Assembly (NCBI GenBank): GCA_002454195.1
Contig: DKIJ01000016.1
Coordinates: 1 to 44,208 of the forward strand
Reading direction: 5' to 3'
Length of the DNA: 44,208 nucleotides
Origin: Flavobacterium sp. UBA6721
Lineage (GTDB): Bacteria; Bacteroidota; Bacteroidia; Flavobacteriales; Flavobacteriaceae
Of the stretch, positions 18,278-27,328 are shown piece after piece. Position numbers and translations under genes: made by a program. Below the pieces are notes generated by a model. The model did no database searches and had not been told where the DNA came from. It worked only from the letters and a program-made list of their open reading frames with translations. Each line of letters starts with the position of its first letter. Within the stretch, counting starts at the first letter, position 1.

Positions 18278-21200
18278 TTAATTACCAATAGAAGAATTCG
18301 TTCTTGATTCCTCTGATTTCACTCGATTTAACTCCGTTTGTGCTTCTTGAACAACTTCTGGGAAATCTGAAAAATTTTGAATCACACTATCCAAAATATA
18401 GGTAGCCTGAAAACTATCTTTCAATCCATAGAAGTTTTTAGCCATTACGATCAAACCTTTTGCACCATAATAACGATAAGCAGCATAACTCTTTGCTAAT
18501 TTTTGCACAACGGTATTTGAAGCGTCAAACTTCCCTTCTTGGTTTTTAAAATAAGCATCGTAGTACAGGGCTTCAGCTGCTAATTCTCCTTTTGCAATTG
18601 GCAGCACTTTTGCGTAAGCTGATTTTGCCTTAAGATCATCTCCTGTTTGCATAGCCGAACGAGCAATTATAATTTGCGCATCACTTTTTACACTATCATC
18701 CGTTTTAGGATTCGCCAATACTTTTTCGGCATAAACTACCGCATTAGCATATTCTTTACCTTCATAATAACATTTCATTAAATTGGATTGCGCAAAGACT
18801 TTATTCTGAAACAAATCAGCTTCATTTTCTAAACGAAGCAAAACAGGAATCGCTTTTTCTTTATTTCCACTCTCTAATAAAATCTGTCCTAATCGAGACA
18901 AAGATTGTTCGGTGTATTCATTCCTTGGTTCGTTAATTACATATTGGTAATTCGGTATTGCTTTGTCTTTTTGTCCTTCTGCATAATAAGCTTGTGCCAA
19001 CTGGAAATTAGCTTTCAAAGCATGAATACCATTAGGAAAACTAGCTATATAAGCTCTGAATCCGGAAATTGCCTGAGCCGTATTATTTTGCTCATATTGC
19101 TTCATCGCCGATTCGAAAGTATCGTTATCCAAATCAGCATCGGTAACCGCTACAAAATCTAATGTTCTAACCCAATTAGCATATTCTGCTACCTTACCAC
19201 TATCAACATAAATTAATCGCGCTGTCGCTACCGCTTCTAGAGCTTCTGGTGTTTTAGGATATTCGGCAGCTACTTTTTTGAATTTTACCAATGCTTCAGC
19301 ATTTCTATCTGAATTGTAATACACTAAACCTTGACGCAAAATTGCTCTAGAAATAAAGGCACTATTTTTATATTCATTAATCAATCTGTCGTATGATTTT
19401 AATGCCGCATCTTGCTTGCTAGTAGCTACATAAGTATTACCTAATTCAAACATTGCATCATCACGGTAGCTTGATTTAGGGTAAGCTTGTATAAAAGCAT
19501 TCAAATCATCAATTTTCTTATCGTTTCGAGACACAAAACCATAACACATTGCTTTTTGAAAATAGGCATAATCAGCATCAACACTTTTTAATTCAATCAC
19601 TTTATTGTAAGCATCCATAGCTGGCCAATATTTTGTGGTCACAAATCGGCAATCTGCCAATCGTAAATAAGCATCTGTAATTCTTGTTTTATCGTCTTTT
19701 ACTTTTTCGATAAACTTTTGAAAAGCATCTCCAGCCGCTTCATATTCTTTTAATTTAAAATAAGCATAAGCAACGTTATAACTACTGTTTTTATATTCTG
19801 GAGTTGAAGCCGCAGTAGTCATGCCTACAAATTGTTTAAAACTCAATAACGACTTATCATAATCTTCTAACACATATTCTGTTTCTCCTTTCCAGAAAGT
19901 AGCTCTGGCGGTAAATTGCGCATCTACTCCATTAGCTAATGATTTCTGAAACATTGGTAAAGCTTGAGTATAATTTCTATCTGTATACAATTCTAAACCT
20001 CTGTAAAATGTCACTTTTTGGTAAGCCAATTTATTCTCTGGACTTTTATTTTTTTCCAATAAAATCATCGCTTCTTTGTAGTTTTTTGAAGAGATGTAAG
20101 AATCTATCAAAAGTTTTTCTACTACTGAACGATTTGCGTTATTAGGATACTTATCCATAAAAGCTAACAAAACCGAAGGAACACTTTGATACGAATTCCC
20201 CAATTCATAACTTAGTTTTGCATAATTCAAATGAGCATCTTCCTGGATTGCTTCATCAAAAGACATTTCTGAAGCATTTTTAAAAGCATTTAATGCTTGT
20301 TGTTTTTGATTTAATTTCAAATAGCTTTCACCCAAATGATAATAAGCATTTTGAGCAACTCCGTCTTTTCCTCCTACGATTTTATTAAACTGAGCAATTG
20401 CTTTCTCATAATCGTCTTGCTTATAATTAGCGTAACCTAATTGGTAATAATCCGTATTACTCCATTTGCCTTTTTTACCTTTGTAGGCTACTAAATGAGG
20501 AATAGCTTCATTGTATTTTTTTAAATTAAAATAACTCTCCCCAATTATCTTGTGTAATTCTGATTGTTCCGCAGGTGTTGATTTGGCCATTGCTTTTTGC
20601 CCCTGCTCTATTGCTTTTTCAAAATTACCCGACTTAAAGCTCATATCCGCTTGATAATAAGACAGTTTTTCGGAGTATTTTTCTTCTTTTGCCACTGCAT
20701 CAAAATACTTGTTAGCTTCTTGATAATTATCGCCTTCATAAGCCATAAAACCCAGATAGTATTTAGCTTGCGAACCATACACTTCTGAATTTAAAACTTT
20801 ATTAAAATATTTTGTTGCTTCTTTTTTATTTTTTGAACTGAAGAAACTATAGCCTTTTTGAAAGTTAAAACGATCTTTTTCGGTAGCATTTAACTGATTC
20901 TCATCTACTTTCTCAAACCAATTTAAGGCCTCCGAATAATTACCTTGATTGAAATAATAATGCGCTACTTCGGTGTAAGCTTGGTTGCTTTTTGAACTTG
21001 TTGGATAAGTTTCTAAAAAGGATTCCATCAACACATCAGCATTAGCATGTCCTAACCGAACGGCACAACTAGCATCGTAATACGCACAATCCGATTTGGT
21101 TTCCTCATCATGTGTCGCCATTTTTACTTTTTCAAAAAGGTATTGTGCCGATATATATTGATTATCCTTATACAAAGAAATGGCACGATCAAAATCTTTT

Positions 21201-21292
21201 AAATCAGTAGTATATATTGTTGATTTCTGTGCTGATAGCGTATTGGTTTTAACTAAAACCAACAAAAAAAAGAGCCAAGAAAATTTACGCAT
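18278..21292 (-). CDS. Large periplasmic tetratricopeptide repeat protein
   Basis: This 1004-residue protein has a signal peptide (about residues 1-22, LSAQ) and is otherwise almost entirely TPR/Sel1-like helical pairs. Recurrent units such as YYLGFMAYEGDNYQEANKYF, YYQLGYANYKQDDYEKAIAQF and YYHLGESYLKLNQKQQALNAF recur about every 34-40 residues along the chain, with perhaps two dozen copies. There is no lipobox, so it should be soluble in the periplasm or bound to a membrane partner. The downstream neighbour is an outer-membrane barrel, which suggests the TPR solenoid is a scaffold for an envelope complex containing that barrel. Some Bacteroidota type IX secretion and gliding components are TPR proteins, but nothing here identifies this as one. 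The C-terminus is low-complexity and polar. Confidence 0.85.
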   Translation of the reverse strand: MRKFSWLFFLLVLVKTNTLSAQKSTIYTTDLKDFDRAISLYKDNQYISAQYLFEKVKMATHDEETKSDCAYYDASCAVRLGHANADVLMESFLETYPTSSKSNQAYTEVAHYYFNQGNYSEALNWFEKVDENQLNATEKDRFNFQKGYSFFSSKNKKEATKYFNKVLNSEVYGSQAKYYLGFMAYEGDNYQEANKYFDAVAKEEKYSEKLSYYQADMSFKSGNFEKAIEQGQKAMAKSTPAEQSELHKIIGESYFNLKKYNEAIPHLVAYKGKKGKWSNTDYYQLGYANYKQDDYEKAIAQFNKIVGGKDGVAQNAYYHLGESYLKLNQKQQALNAFKNASEMSFDEAIQEDAHLNYAKLSYELGNSYQSVPSVLLAFMDKYPNNANRSVVEKLLIDSYISSKNYKEAMILLEKNKSPENKLAYQKVTFYRGLELYTDRNYTQALPMFQKSLANGVDAQFTARATFWKGETEYVLEDYDKSLLSFKQFVGMTTAASTPEYKNSSYNVAYAYFKLKEYEAAGDAFQKFIEKVKDDKTRITDAYLRLADCRFVTTKYWPAMDAYNKVIELKSVDADYAYFQKAMCYGFVSRNDKKIDDLNAFIQAYPKSSYRDDAMFELGNTYVATSKQDAALKSYDRLINEYKNSAFISRAILRQGLVYYNSDRNAEALVKFKKVAAEYPKTPEALEAVATARLIYVDSGKVAEYANWVRTLDFVAVTDADLDNDTFESAMKQYEQNNTAQAISGFRAYIASFPNGIHALKANFQLAQAYYAEGQKDKAIPNYQYVINEPRNEYTEQSLSRLGQILLESGNKEKAIPVLLRLENEADLFQNKVFAQSNLMKCYYEGKEYANAVVYAEKVLANPKTDDSVKSDAQIIIARSAMQTGDDLKAKSAYAKVLPIAKGELAAEALYYDAYFKNQEGKFDASNTVVQKLAKSYAAYRYYGAKGLIVMAKNFYGLKDSFQATYILDSVIQNFSDFPEVVQEAQTELNRVKSEESRTNSSIGN

Positions 21293-21311
21293 TTTATCTG
21301 TTTTTAATATC

Positions 21312-21319
21312 CAAATATA
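21312..21319 (-). promoter_or_regulatory. Candidate -7 element upstream of the TPR gene
   Basis: TATATTTG on the minus strand matches TAnnTTTG and would start transcription about 15 nt before the TPR gene ATG (21292). The nearest TTG upstream is 27 bases away, longer than usual, so the call is tentative. Confidence 0.35.
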
Positions 21320-21457
21320 TTATAATATAGGCTTTATAACGTGGCACAAACCGCTTTTATTATGAACAAATCTTTTAACAAACCACAAAAAACTATGAGA
21401 TTGATATTGCTATTTCATAATTGATAATTACTTTTACACCATAAACAATCGTTAATT

Positions 21458-22141
21458 ATGTCTCAAGCTGTACTGTCATTAAAAAACGCAACCATTTATC
21501 AAGGAGATAAAGTAATCTTATCAAACGTAAACCTAGAAGTAAACCAGGGCGAGTTTCTGTACATCATTGGAAAAACAGGTTCCGGAAAAAGTAGTTTTAT
21601 GAAAACACTTTATGCCGATTTGCCTTTAACAGAAGGTCAAGGACATGTAGTAGACTTTGATTTAGAAACACTTAAAGAAAATGACATTCCGTTTTTAAGA
21701 CGTAAAATTGGTATTGTTTTCCAAGATTTCAAACTCTTACCAGATCGTTCCATTCAAGACAACATGCTTTTTGTATTGAAAGCAACTGGCTGGACAGACA
21801 AAGACGAAATGGAGCGTAAAATTGAAGAAGTTTTAGACAAGGTAGGCATGAAAAACCATGCTTCAAAAATGCCTCATCAAATTTCAGGAGGAGAACAACA
21901 ACGTGTTGCGATTGCTAGAGCACTTTTGAACGATCCAGAACTAATCTTAGCCGATGAACCTACAGGAAACTTAGATCCTCAAACCAGCGTTGAAGTTTTA
22001 GATGTTTTGAAAAAAATTAATGCCAATGGCAAAACCATTATCATGGCAACACACGACTATGCTCTATTGATGAAATTCCCTTCAAAGACCTTAAAATGCG
22101 AGGATTCTAAAATTTTTGAAGTAGTACAAAGAACTATTTAA
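21458..22141 (+). CDS. ftsE: FtsE-type ABC transporter ATPase
   Basis: This 227-residue ATPase has all ABC motifs: Walker [10 protein letters not shown] at 38-46, Q-loop Gln89 in VFQDFKLLP, signature [15 protein letters not shown] from 142, Walker [14 protein letters not shown] with Asp166-Glu167, and switch His199. The [12 protein letters not shown] segment and size fit FtsE, which with FtsX couples ATP hydrolysis to peptidoglycan hydrolase activation at the division site. No ftsX lies next to it; separated ftsE and ftsX genes are plausible in this group, so partner identity is inferred. A LolD- or MacB-like role is possible but less likely. It begins a rightward block of housekeeping genes, 31 bases before a TrmH-family gene. 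Confidence 0.85.
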   Translation: MSQAVLSLKNATIYQGDKVILSNVNLEVNQGEFLYIIGKTGSGKSSFMKTLYADLPLTEGQGHVVDFDLETLKENDIPFLRRKIGIVFQDFKLLPDRSIQDNMLFVLKATGWTDKDEMERKIEEVLDKVGMKNHASKMPHQISGGEQQRVAIARALLNDPELILADEPTGNLDPQTSVEVLDVLKKINANGKTIIMATHDYALLMKFPSKTLKCEDSKIFEVVQRTI

Positions 22142-22172
22142 TTTTCATTACAATACTAAAATTTAGAATCGC

Positions 22173-22958
22173 TTGAAACAAATAACATCCATTCAAAACC
22201 CATTCATAAAATCTTTAGTATTATTACAAGAAAAAGCTAAAAACAGAAAACAAACAGGTACTTTTTTAATTGAAGGAGTGCGCGAAATTTCATTAGCTAC
22301 AAAAGGCAATTATGAAATTGAAACAATACTGTTTTGTCCCGATATTTGTAGTGAAACAGAAGCCAAAAAACTGGCTCCTAAAACCGATTTCATTGAAATC
22401 AACACAGCCGTTTACCAAAAATTAAGCTATCGAGAAACAACCGAAGGAATTTTGGCTGTAGCCAAATCCAAGTCATTACAACTTTCGGATTTACAACTTT
22501 CGGAAAACCCATTAATTTTAGTAGCCGAAGCCCCAGAAAAACCAGGAAACATTGGTGCACTTTTACGCACTGCTGATGCTGCCAATCTAGATGCCGTAAT
22601 CATTGCTAATCCAAAAAGTGATTTATACAACCCAAACATTGTTCGTTCCAGCGTAGGTTGTTTATTTACCAATCAAATTGCAAGTGCAAGTACTTCAGAA
22701 ATCATAGCTTTTTTAAAAGAAAAAAACATCAATTTCTATTGTGCTACCTTGCAAAATTCAACTAGTTACCACACCCAAGACTATACAAAACCTACAGCCT
22801 TAGTTGTTGGTACTGAAGCCACCGGACTTACTCAAGAATGGCGCGATGCCGCTACACAAAATATCATAATCCCTATGCAAGGAGAAATAGACAGTATGAA
22901 TGTATCGGTTGCTGCAGCTATTTTAATTTTTGAAGCCAAAAGACAACGAGGTTTTTAG
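22173..22958 (+). CDS. TrmH-family rRNA 2'-O-methyltransferase with substrate-binding domain
   Basis: This 261-residue protein has an N-terminal L7Ae/L30e-like substrate-binding domain (residues 1-95, including TGTFLIEGVREI) and a SPOUT catalytic domain. The latter has motif 1 KPGNIGALLRTADAANLDA near 124, motif 2 LVVGTEATGLT near 212 and motif 3 DSMNVSVAAAILIFEAKRQ near 238. It should methylate a ribose in ribosomal RNA (RlmB/TsnR type). The start is TTG: the conserved opening KQITSIQNPFIKSL begins directly after it, an in-frame TAG lies three codons upstream, and there is no ATG nearby. It follows ftsE by 31 bases and may share its transcript. Confidence 0.9.
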   Translation: MKQITSIQNPFIKSLVLLQEKAKNRKQTGTFLIEGVREISLATKGNYEIETILFCPDICSETEAKKLAPKTDFIEINTAVYQKLSYRETTEGILAVAKSKSLQLSDLQLSENPLILVAEAPEKPGNIGALLRTADAANLDAVIIANPKSDLYNPNIVRSSVGCLFTNQIASASTSEIIAFLKEKNINFYCATLQNSTSYHTQDYTKPTALVVGTEATGLTQEWRDAATQNIIIPMQGEIDSMNVSVAAAILIFEAKRQRGF

Positions 22959-22971
22959 ATTACAGAATCCG

Positions 22972-23013
22972 TTCTGAAATCTGAAATTTGCATTCTAAAA
23001 TCTGAAATCCCAA
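22972..23013. repeat. Two tandem degenerate 21-bp repeats
   Basis: Two adjacent 21-bp units (22972-22992 and 22993-23013) share the core TTCTxAAATCTGAAAT. They fill the gap between the TrmH-type gene and rel and look like a remnant of a spreading intergenic repeat. Confidence 0.6.
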
Positions 23014-23051
23014 CTCTTGCATATATGCAAACTTATCTTTATTTTTAGAAA

Positions 23052-25289
23052 ATGAACACTGGAAATATGACCGAAATAGAAATCGAAAAAGAAAATAAAG
23101 CAATTGCTCAAGAATATAAAGAATTACTTCGTATTAGTTACCAAACTTTAACTCCTGAAGACAAGAAACTAATCCGTAAGGCCTTTGATGTTGCCGTAGA
23201 TGCCCATAAAGAACAAAGAAGAAAATCAGGAGAAGCCTATATTTTTCATCCAATTGCTGTTGCTAAAATTGTAGCATCAGAAATTGGTCTTGGCGCTACC
23301 TCAATTGCGGCAGCCTTATTACACGACGTAGTTGAAGACACACCAATAACTGTCAAAGATATTGAAAGCATGTTCAATCCTAAAGTTGCCCAACTGGTTG
23401 AAGGATTGACTAAAATTTCTATCGTACAAAAAGACATGAATGTATCTATGCAAGCCGAAAACTTCCGTAAGATGCTTTTGACTTTGTACGATGATGTTCG
23501 TGTAATCTTAATAAAAATTGCCGACAGATTGCACAACATGCAAACAATGGAATCGATGGACGACCATAAGCAAATTAAAATTGCTTCGGAAACCTTGTAT
23601 ATTTATGCCCCATTAGCGCATCGATTAGGACTTTACAACATCAAAACTAAGCTAGAAGATTTAGGATTAAAATACACCGAGCCATCTGTTTACAATGATA
23701 TTGCCAGTAAAATCAAAGAAACCAAGGAACAACAAGACGCTTATATCAAAGATATTTCGGATATATTAAAAGCTTCTCTGGATGCAGAAGGCATTGACTA
23801 TATCATCAAAGGCCGCCCTAAATCAATCTACTCTATTCGTAGAAAAATGAAAACACAAAACGTAACTTTTGACGAGGTTTACGATAAATTCGCCCTCCGA
23901 ATTGTTTATAAATCGGCCCCACACGACGAAAAATTCATCGCCTGGAAAATATACTCCATTGTTACAGATCATTATAGACCAAGCCCGAGCCGTTTAAGAG
24001 ATTGGATTTCCTCGCCTAAATCAACAGGTTACGAAGCGCTCCACATTACCGTAATGGGACCAAAAGGGCGATGGGTTGAAATCCAAGTACGTAGTGAGCG
24101 TATGGATGAAATTGCCGAGAAAGGCTATGCAGCACACTATAAATACAAAAATGGAGATTCAGAAGAAGGTGGATTAGATGTTTGGCTTAACCTATTGAGG
24201 GAAGCTCTAGAAAACCCAGAGACCAATGCCATTGACTTTGTAGAAGATTTCAAAATGAATTTATATTCGAAAGAAATCTATGTGTTTACTCCAAAAGGAG
24301 ATATTAAATCCCTACCTAAAGGAGCTACTTCTTTGGATTTTGCTTTCAGTATCCACTCTGAAATAGGAGTCAAAACCCGAGGAACCAGAGTGAATGGTAA
24401 ATTAGCACCCTTGAACTACAAATTAAAAAGCGGTGATCAAGTAGAAATTATCACTTCGCCTAACCAAAAACCTACCGCTAACTGGTTAGACTATGTAACT
24501 ACTTCGAGAGCAAAGAATAAAATAAAAAATGTTCTTAATGAGAACACGAAGAAAATCGCCGAAGAAGGAAAAGAATTACTGACACGTAAATTAAAACATT
24601 TAAAAATCACTTTGAATGAAACGGTTACGAATGAATTAGTTAACTTTTTCCATCTTAAAACCAGTTTGGATTTATTTTATCGAGTAGGTTTAGGTACGAT
24701 TGACAACCAACAATTAAAAGATTTTGCCGCACAAAAAAGCAACTCATTAATTAATTTCTTTAAAAACAAAATTAAACGAGGCGGAAATAATACTGCTGAT
24801 GCCGACATTCACAAACCTATACTTCACAACAATTATGACTTGCTCGTTTTTGGAAAAGAACAAGACAAATTAGATTACAAACTAGCGAGCTGTTGTAACC
24901 CAATTCCAGGAGATCAGGTTTTTGGATTTGTAACCATCAACGAAGGAATAAAAGTACACAAAAAAGATTGTCCTAATGCCATTTCGCTACAATCGAATTA
25001 TGCATACCGAATTATGCAGGCAAAATGGATTGATTCTTCACAACAAGAATTCAAAGCTACTTTGAACATAACCGGAATGGACAGTATTGGTTTAACAAAC
25101 GAGCTTACCAAAGTTATTTCAAACAACATGAACGTCAACATCCAAAGTATTTCTTTGAGCGGAGAAGCTGGACTTTTTAAAGGACAATTAACCGTTGTTG
25201 TTCGAAACATCACAATTTTGAAAAAACTAATTGAAAACATTAAAAAAATTGACGGAATTGATCGAGTGACTCGAGTTTACAAAAATTAG
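23052..25289 (+). CDS. Bifunctional (p)ppGpp synthetase/hydrolase, RelA/SpoT family
   Basis: This long-form stringent-response enzyme has 745 residues. The HD hydrolase domain keeps His66, HDVVED at 91-96 and Asp158 (KIADRLHNM), so hydrolysis should be active. The synthetase domain has KGRPKSIYSIRRKM and the substrate-binding stretch GYEALHITV to WVEIQVRSERMDEIAEKGYAAHYKYK. These are followed by TGS (IYVFTPKGDIKSLPKGATSLDF), a conserved-cysteine region (ASCCNPIPGD, KKDCPNA) and a C-terminal ACT domain. Both active sites look intact, as expected for the single Rel of most Bacteroidota. Starvation sensing through the ribosome is family knowledge. It lies upstream of fur and purA; purA makes adenylosuccinate in a pathway inhibited by (p)ppGpp in other bacteria. 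Confidence 0.95.
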   Translation: MNTGNMTEIEIEKENKAIAQEYKELLRISYQTLTPEDKKLIRKAFDVAVDAHKEQRRKSGEAYIFHPIAVAKIVASEIGLGATSIAAALLHDVVEDTPITVKDIESMFNPKVAQLVEGLTKISIVQKDMNVSMQAENFRKMLLTLYDDVRVILIKIADRLHNMQTMESMDDHKQIKIASETLYIYAPLAHRLGLYNIKTKLEDLGLKYTEPSVYNDIASKIKETKEQQDAYIKDISDILKASLDAEGIDYIIKGRPKSIYSIRRKMKTQNVTFDEVYDKFALRIVYKSAPHDEKFIAWKIYSIVTDHYRPSPSRLRDWISSPKSTGYEALHITVMGPKGRWVEIQVRSERMDEIAEKGYAAHYKYKNGDSEEGGLDVWLNLLREALENPETNAIDFVEDFKMNLYSKEIYVFTPKGDIKSLPKGATSLDFAFSIHSEIGVKTRGTRVNGKLAPLNYKLKSGDQVEIITSPNQKPTANWLDYVTTSRAKNKIKNVLNENTKKIAEEGKELLTRKLKHLKITLNETVTNELVNFFHLKTSLDLFYRVGLGTIDNQQLKDFAAQKSNSLINFFKNKIKRGGNNTADADIHKPILHNNYDLLVFGKEQDKLDYKLASCCNPIPGDQVFGFVTINEGIKVHKKDCPNAISLQSNYAYRIMQAKWIDSSQQEFKATLNITGMDSIGLTNELTKVISNNMNVNIQSISLSGEAGLFKGQLTVVVRNITILKKLIENIKKIDGIDRVTRVYKN

Positions 25290-25376
25290 AGACTTATAAT
25301 TTCTAATCCTTTTTTTAGTTTGGCATCTGCAGTTCTAAAAAAAAGAACAAAATTATTCTCTTATAAGTACTTAAAC

Positions 25377-25408
25377 TTGAAAACTATTAAAATAAAAAAT
25401 TATCTTTG
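25377..25408 (+). promoter_or_regulatory. Promoter of fur; nearly leaderless
   Basis: TTG (25377-25379), a 21-bp spacer and TATCTTTG (25401-25408) match the group consensus. The predicted start of transcription (about 25412) is only 2-3 bases before the ATG at 25415. Confidence 0.6.
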
Positions 25409-25414
25409 CCGAAT

Positions 25415-25900
25415 ATGACACTCATTTCAACAAATAACAATAAAAACCAAGAAATTGTAAAAAATGTTTTTACAATGTATCTTGAAAAAAATGGCCATAG
25501 AAAAACGCCTGAACGTTACTCTATACTTCAGGAAATCTATGAAAGCGAAGAACATTTTGATATAGAAAATCTATATATCAAAATGAAAAATAAAAACTAC
25601 CGTGTCAGTAGAGCTACTTTATACAATACCATCGAATTGTTATTAGATTGTGCTTTAGTTCGTAAGCATCAGTTTGGACAAAATCAGGCGCATTATGAAA
25701 AATCCTATTTTGACAAACAACACGATCACATTATTATGACCGATACTGGTGAAGTGATCGAATTTTGTGACCCAAGAATACAAACCATCAAAAAAACAAT
25801 TGAAGAGATTTTTGATGTAGAAATTAACAATCATTCCTTGTATTTCTATGGCACAAAGAAAAAAAGCAATACGGAAGAAAAACAACAAGAAAATCAATAA
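25415..25900 (+). CDS. Fur-family metalloregulator
   Basis: This 161-residue protein has the Fur layout: a winged helix with [13 protein letters not shown] and the recognition helix [13 protein letters not shown] (64-76), then a dimerisation domain with the regulatory metal ligands HFD (His47), QAHYE (His93, Glu95) and [15 protein letters not shown] (His103, His105). It contains only two cysteines (Cys79, Cys118); the CxxC pairs that hold structural zinc in E. coli-type Fur are reduced to a lone FCDPRI. Whether it senses iron, zinc or peroxide cannot be decided; the ligand set fits Fur best. An in-frame TTG three codons upstream falls inside the -7 promoter element, so the ATG is the start. 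It sits 70 bases before purA. Confidence 0.88.
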   Translation: MTLISTNNNKNQEIVKNVFTMYLEKNGHRKTPERYSILQEIYESEEHFDIENLYIKMKNKNYRVSRATLYNTIELLLDCALVRKHQFGQNQAHYEKSYFDKQHDHIIMTDTGEVIEFCDPRIQTIKKTIEEIFDVEINNHSLYFYGTKKKSNTEEKQQENQ

Positions 25901-25970
25901 AACTTTTAGTTAAATAGGCGCAAAATCAAAATCGCCAAAACAAATTAAGGATTAAATAAATAAATTAAAA

Positions 25971-27242
25971 ATGACCGTAGATTTATTACTAGGATTACAA
26001 TGGGGAGATGAAGGAAAAGGAAAAATTGTTGACGTTCTTACCTCAAATTACGATATTATTGCCCGTTTTCAAGGTGGACCAAATGCTGGACATACTTTAG
26101 AATTTGACGGAATAAAACACGTACTTAGAACCATTCCTTCAGGAATTTTCCATAAATCAGCGGTAAATGTTATTGGAAACGGTGTTGTGATTGACCCTGT
26201 AGTATTTCAAAAAGAAATCGAGGGATTAGCAAAATTCGACATCGACATCAAAAAGAAATTAATTATTTCTAGAAAAGCGCACTTAATCTTACCTACTCAC
26301 CGTTTACTAGATGCTGCTTCTGAAGCTTCTAAAGGTAAAGCTAAAATTGGTTCTACTCTTAAAGGTATTGGACCAACTTACATGGACAAAACAGGTAGAA
26401 ACGGATTACGCGTAGGAGATATTGAATTAGAAGATTTCAAAGAAAGATACCGTTCTCTTGCAGACAAACACGAAGCGATGATTGCTTTTTACGGTGTAGA
26501 ATTACAATATAACTTACCTGAATTAGAAGCAGAATTTTTTGAAGCTATTGAAGAAATTAAAAAATTAGATTTCATTGACAGCGAAGAATACATGCACCAA
26601 GCTCAAAAAGCAGGCAAATCTATTTTATGTGAAGGTGCTCAAGGTTCTTTATTAGACGTTGATTTTGGTACTTACCCATTTGTAACTTCTTCTAACACTA
26701 CTGCAGCAGGGGCTTGTACTGGTTTAGGAATTGCGCCAAACAGAATCAAAGAAGTATACGGAATTTTCAAAGCTTACACTACACGTGTTGGTAGTGGCCC
26801 TTTCCCTACTGAACTTTTTGACGAAGATGGAGCGACAATGGCAAAAGTAGGTAACGAATTTGGTTCGGTTACAGGAAGAGCGAGACGTTGTGGATGGCTA
26901 GACCTAGTGGCGTTAAAATATGCAGTACAAGTGAATGGCGTAACGCAATTAATGATGATGAAAGGTGATGTACTTTCTGGTTTTGACACATTAAAAATTT
27001 GTACTGAATACAATTATAAAGGAAAAAACATTGCTCATTTCCCTTACAATGTAGAAGAAGAAAATGTTGCTCCAATTTACAAAGAATTCAAAGGATGGAA
27101 ACAAGATTTAACCGGAATGACTACTTATGAAGAACTTCCAGTTGAATTAAAAGAATATATCGAGTTTATTGAAAAAGAGCTTGAAGTGCCAATTAAAATT
27201 GTTTCTGTTGGTCCGGATAGAAAACAAACTATTACAAAATAA
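25971..27242 (+). CDS. purA: Adenylosuccinate synthetase
   Basis: PurA joins IMP and aspartate with GTP to make adenylosuccinate, the first committed step to AMP. The protein is 423 residues, full length for the family. It has the P-loop GDEGKGK at 12-18 with catalytic Asp13, and GHT with His41. The usual GGNNAGHT reads GGPNAGHT here. The IMP-binding NGLRVGD and the C-terminal GTP-binding SVGPDRKQTI are also present. It follows fur at 70 bases and is closed by a strong terminator at 27253-27283. Confidence 0.97.
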   Translation: MTVDLLLGLQWGDEGKGKIVDVLTSNYDIIARFQGGPNAGHTLEFDGIKHVLRTIPSGIFHKSAVNVIGNGVVIDPVVFQKEIEGLAKFDIDIKKKLIISRKAHLILPTHRLLDAASEASKGKAKIGSTLKGIGPTYMDKTGRNGLRVGDIELEDFKERYRSLADKHEAMIAFYGVELQYNLPELEAEFFEAIEEIKKLDFIDSEEYMHQAQKAGKSILCEGAQGSLLDVDFGTYPFVTSSNTTAAGACTGLGIAPNRIKEVYGIFKAYTTRVGSGPFPTELFDEDGATMAKVGNEFGSVTGRARRCGWLDLVALKYAVQVNGVTQLMMMKGDVLSGFDTLKICTEYNYKGKNIAHFPYNVEEENVAPIYKEFKGWKQDLTGMTTYEELPVELKEYIEFIEKELEVPIKIVSVGPDRKQTITK

Positions 27243-27252
27243 TAATAGAATT

Positions 27253-27283
27253 AACGCTCTGATTTTTCAGAGCGTTCTTTTTT
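27253..27283 (+). terminator. Terminator of purA
   Basis: A perfect 10-bp stem (27253-27262 with 27267-27276) has a TTTT loop and a following T run. It is 10 bases after the purA stop. Confidence 0.9.
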
Positions 27284-27328
27284 ATATATTTAAGAAATAA
27301 TAGAAAGGAATATTAATATTTAAAATCA

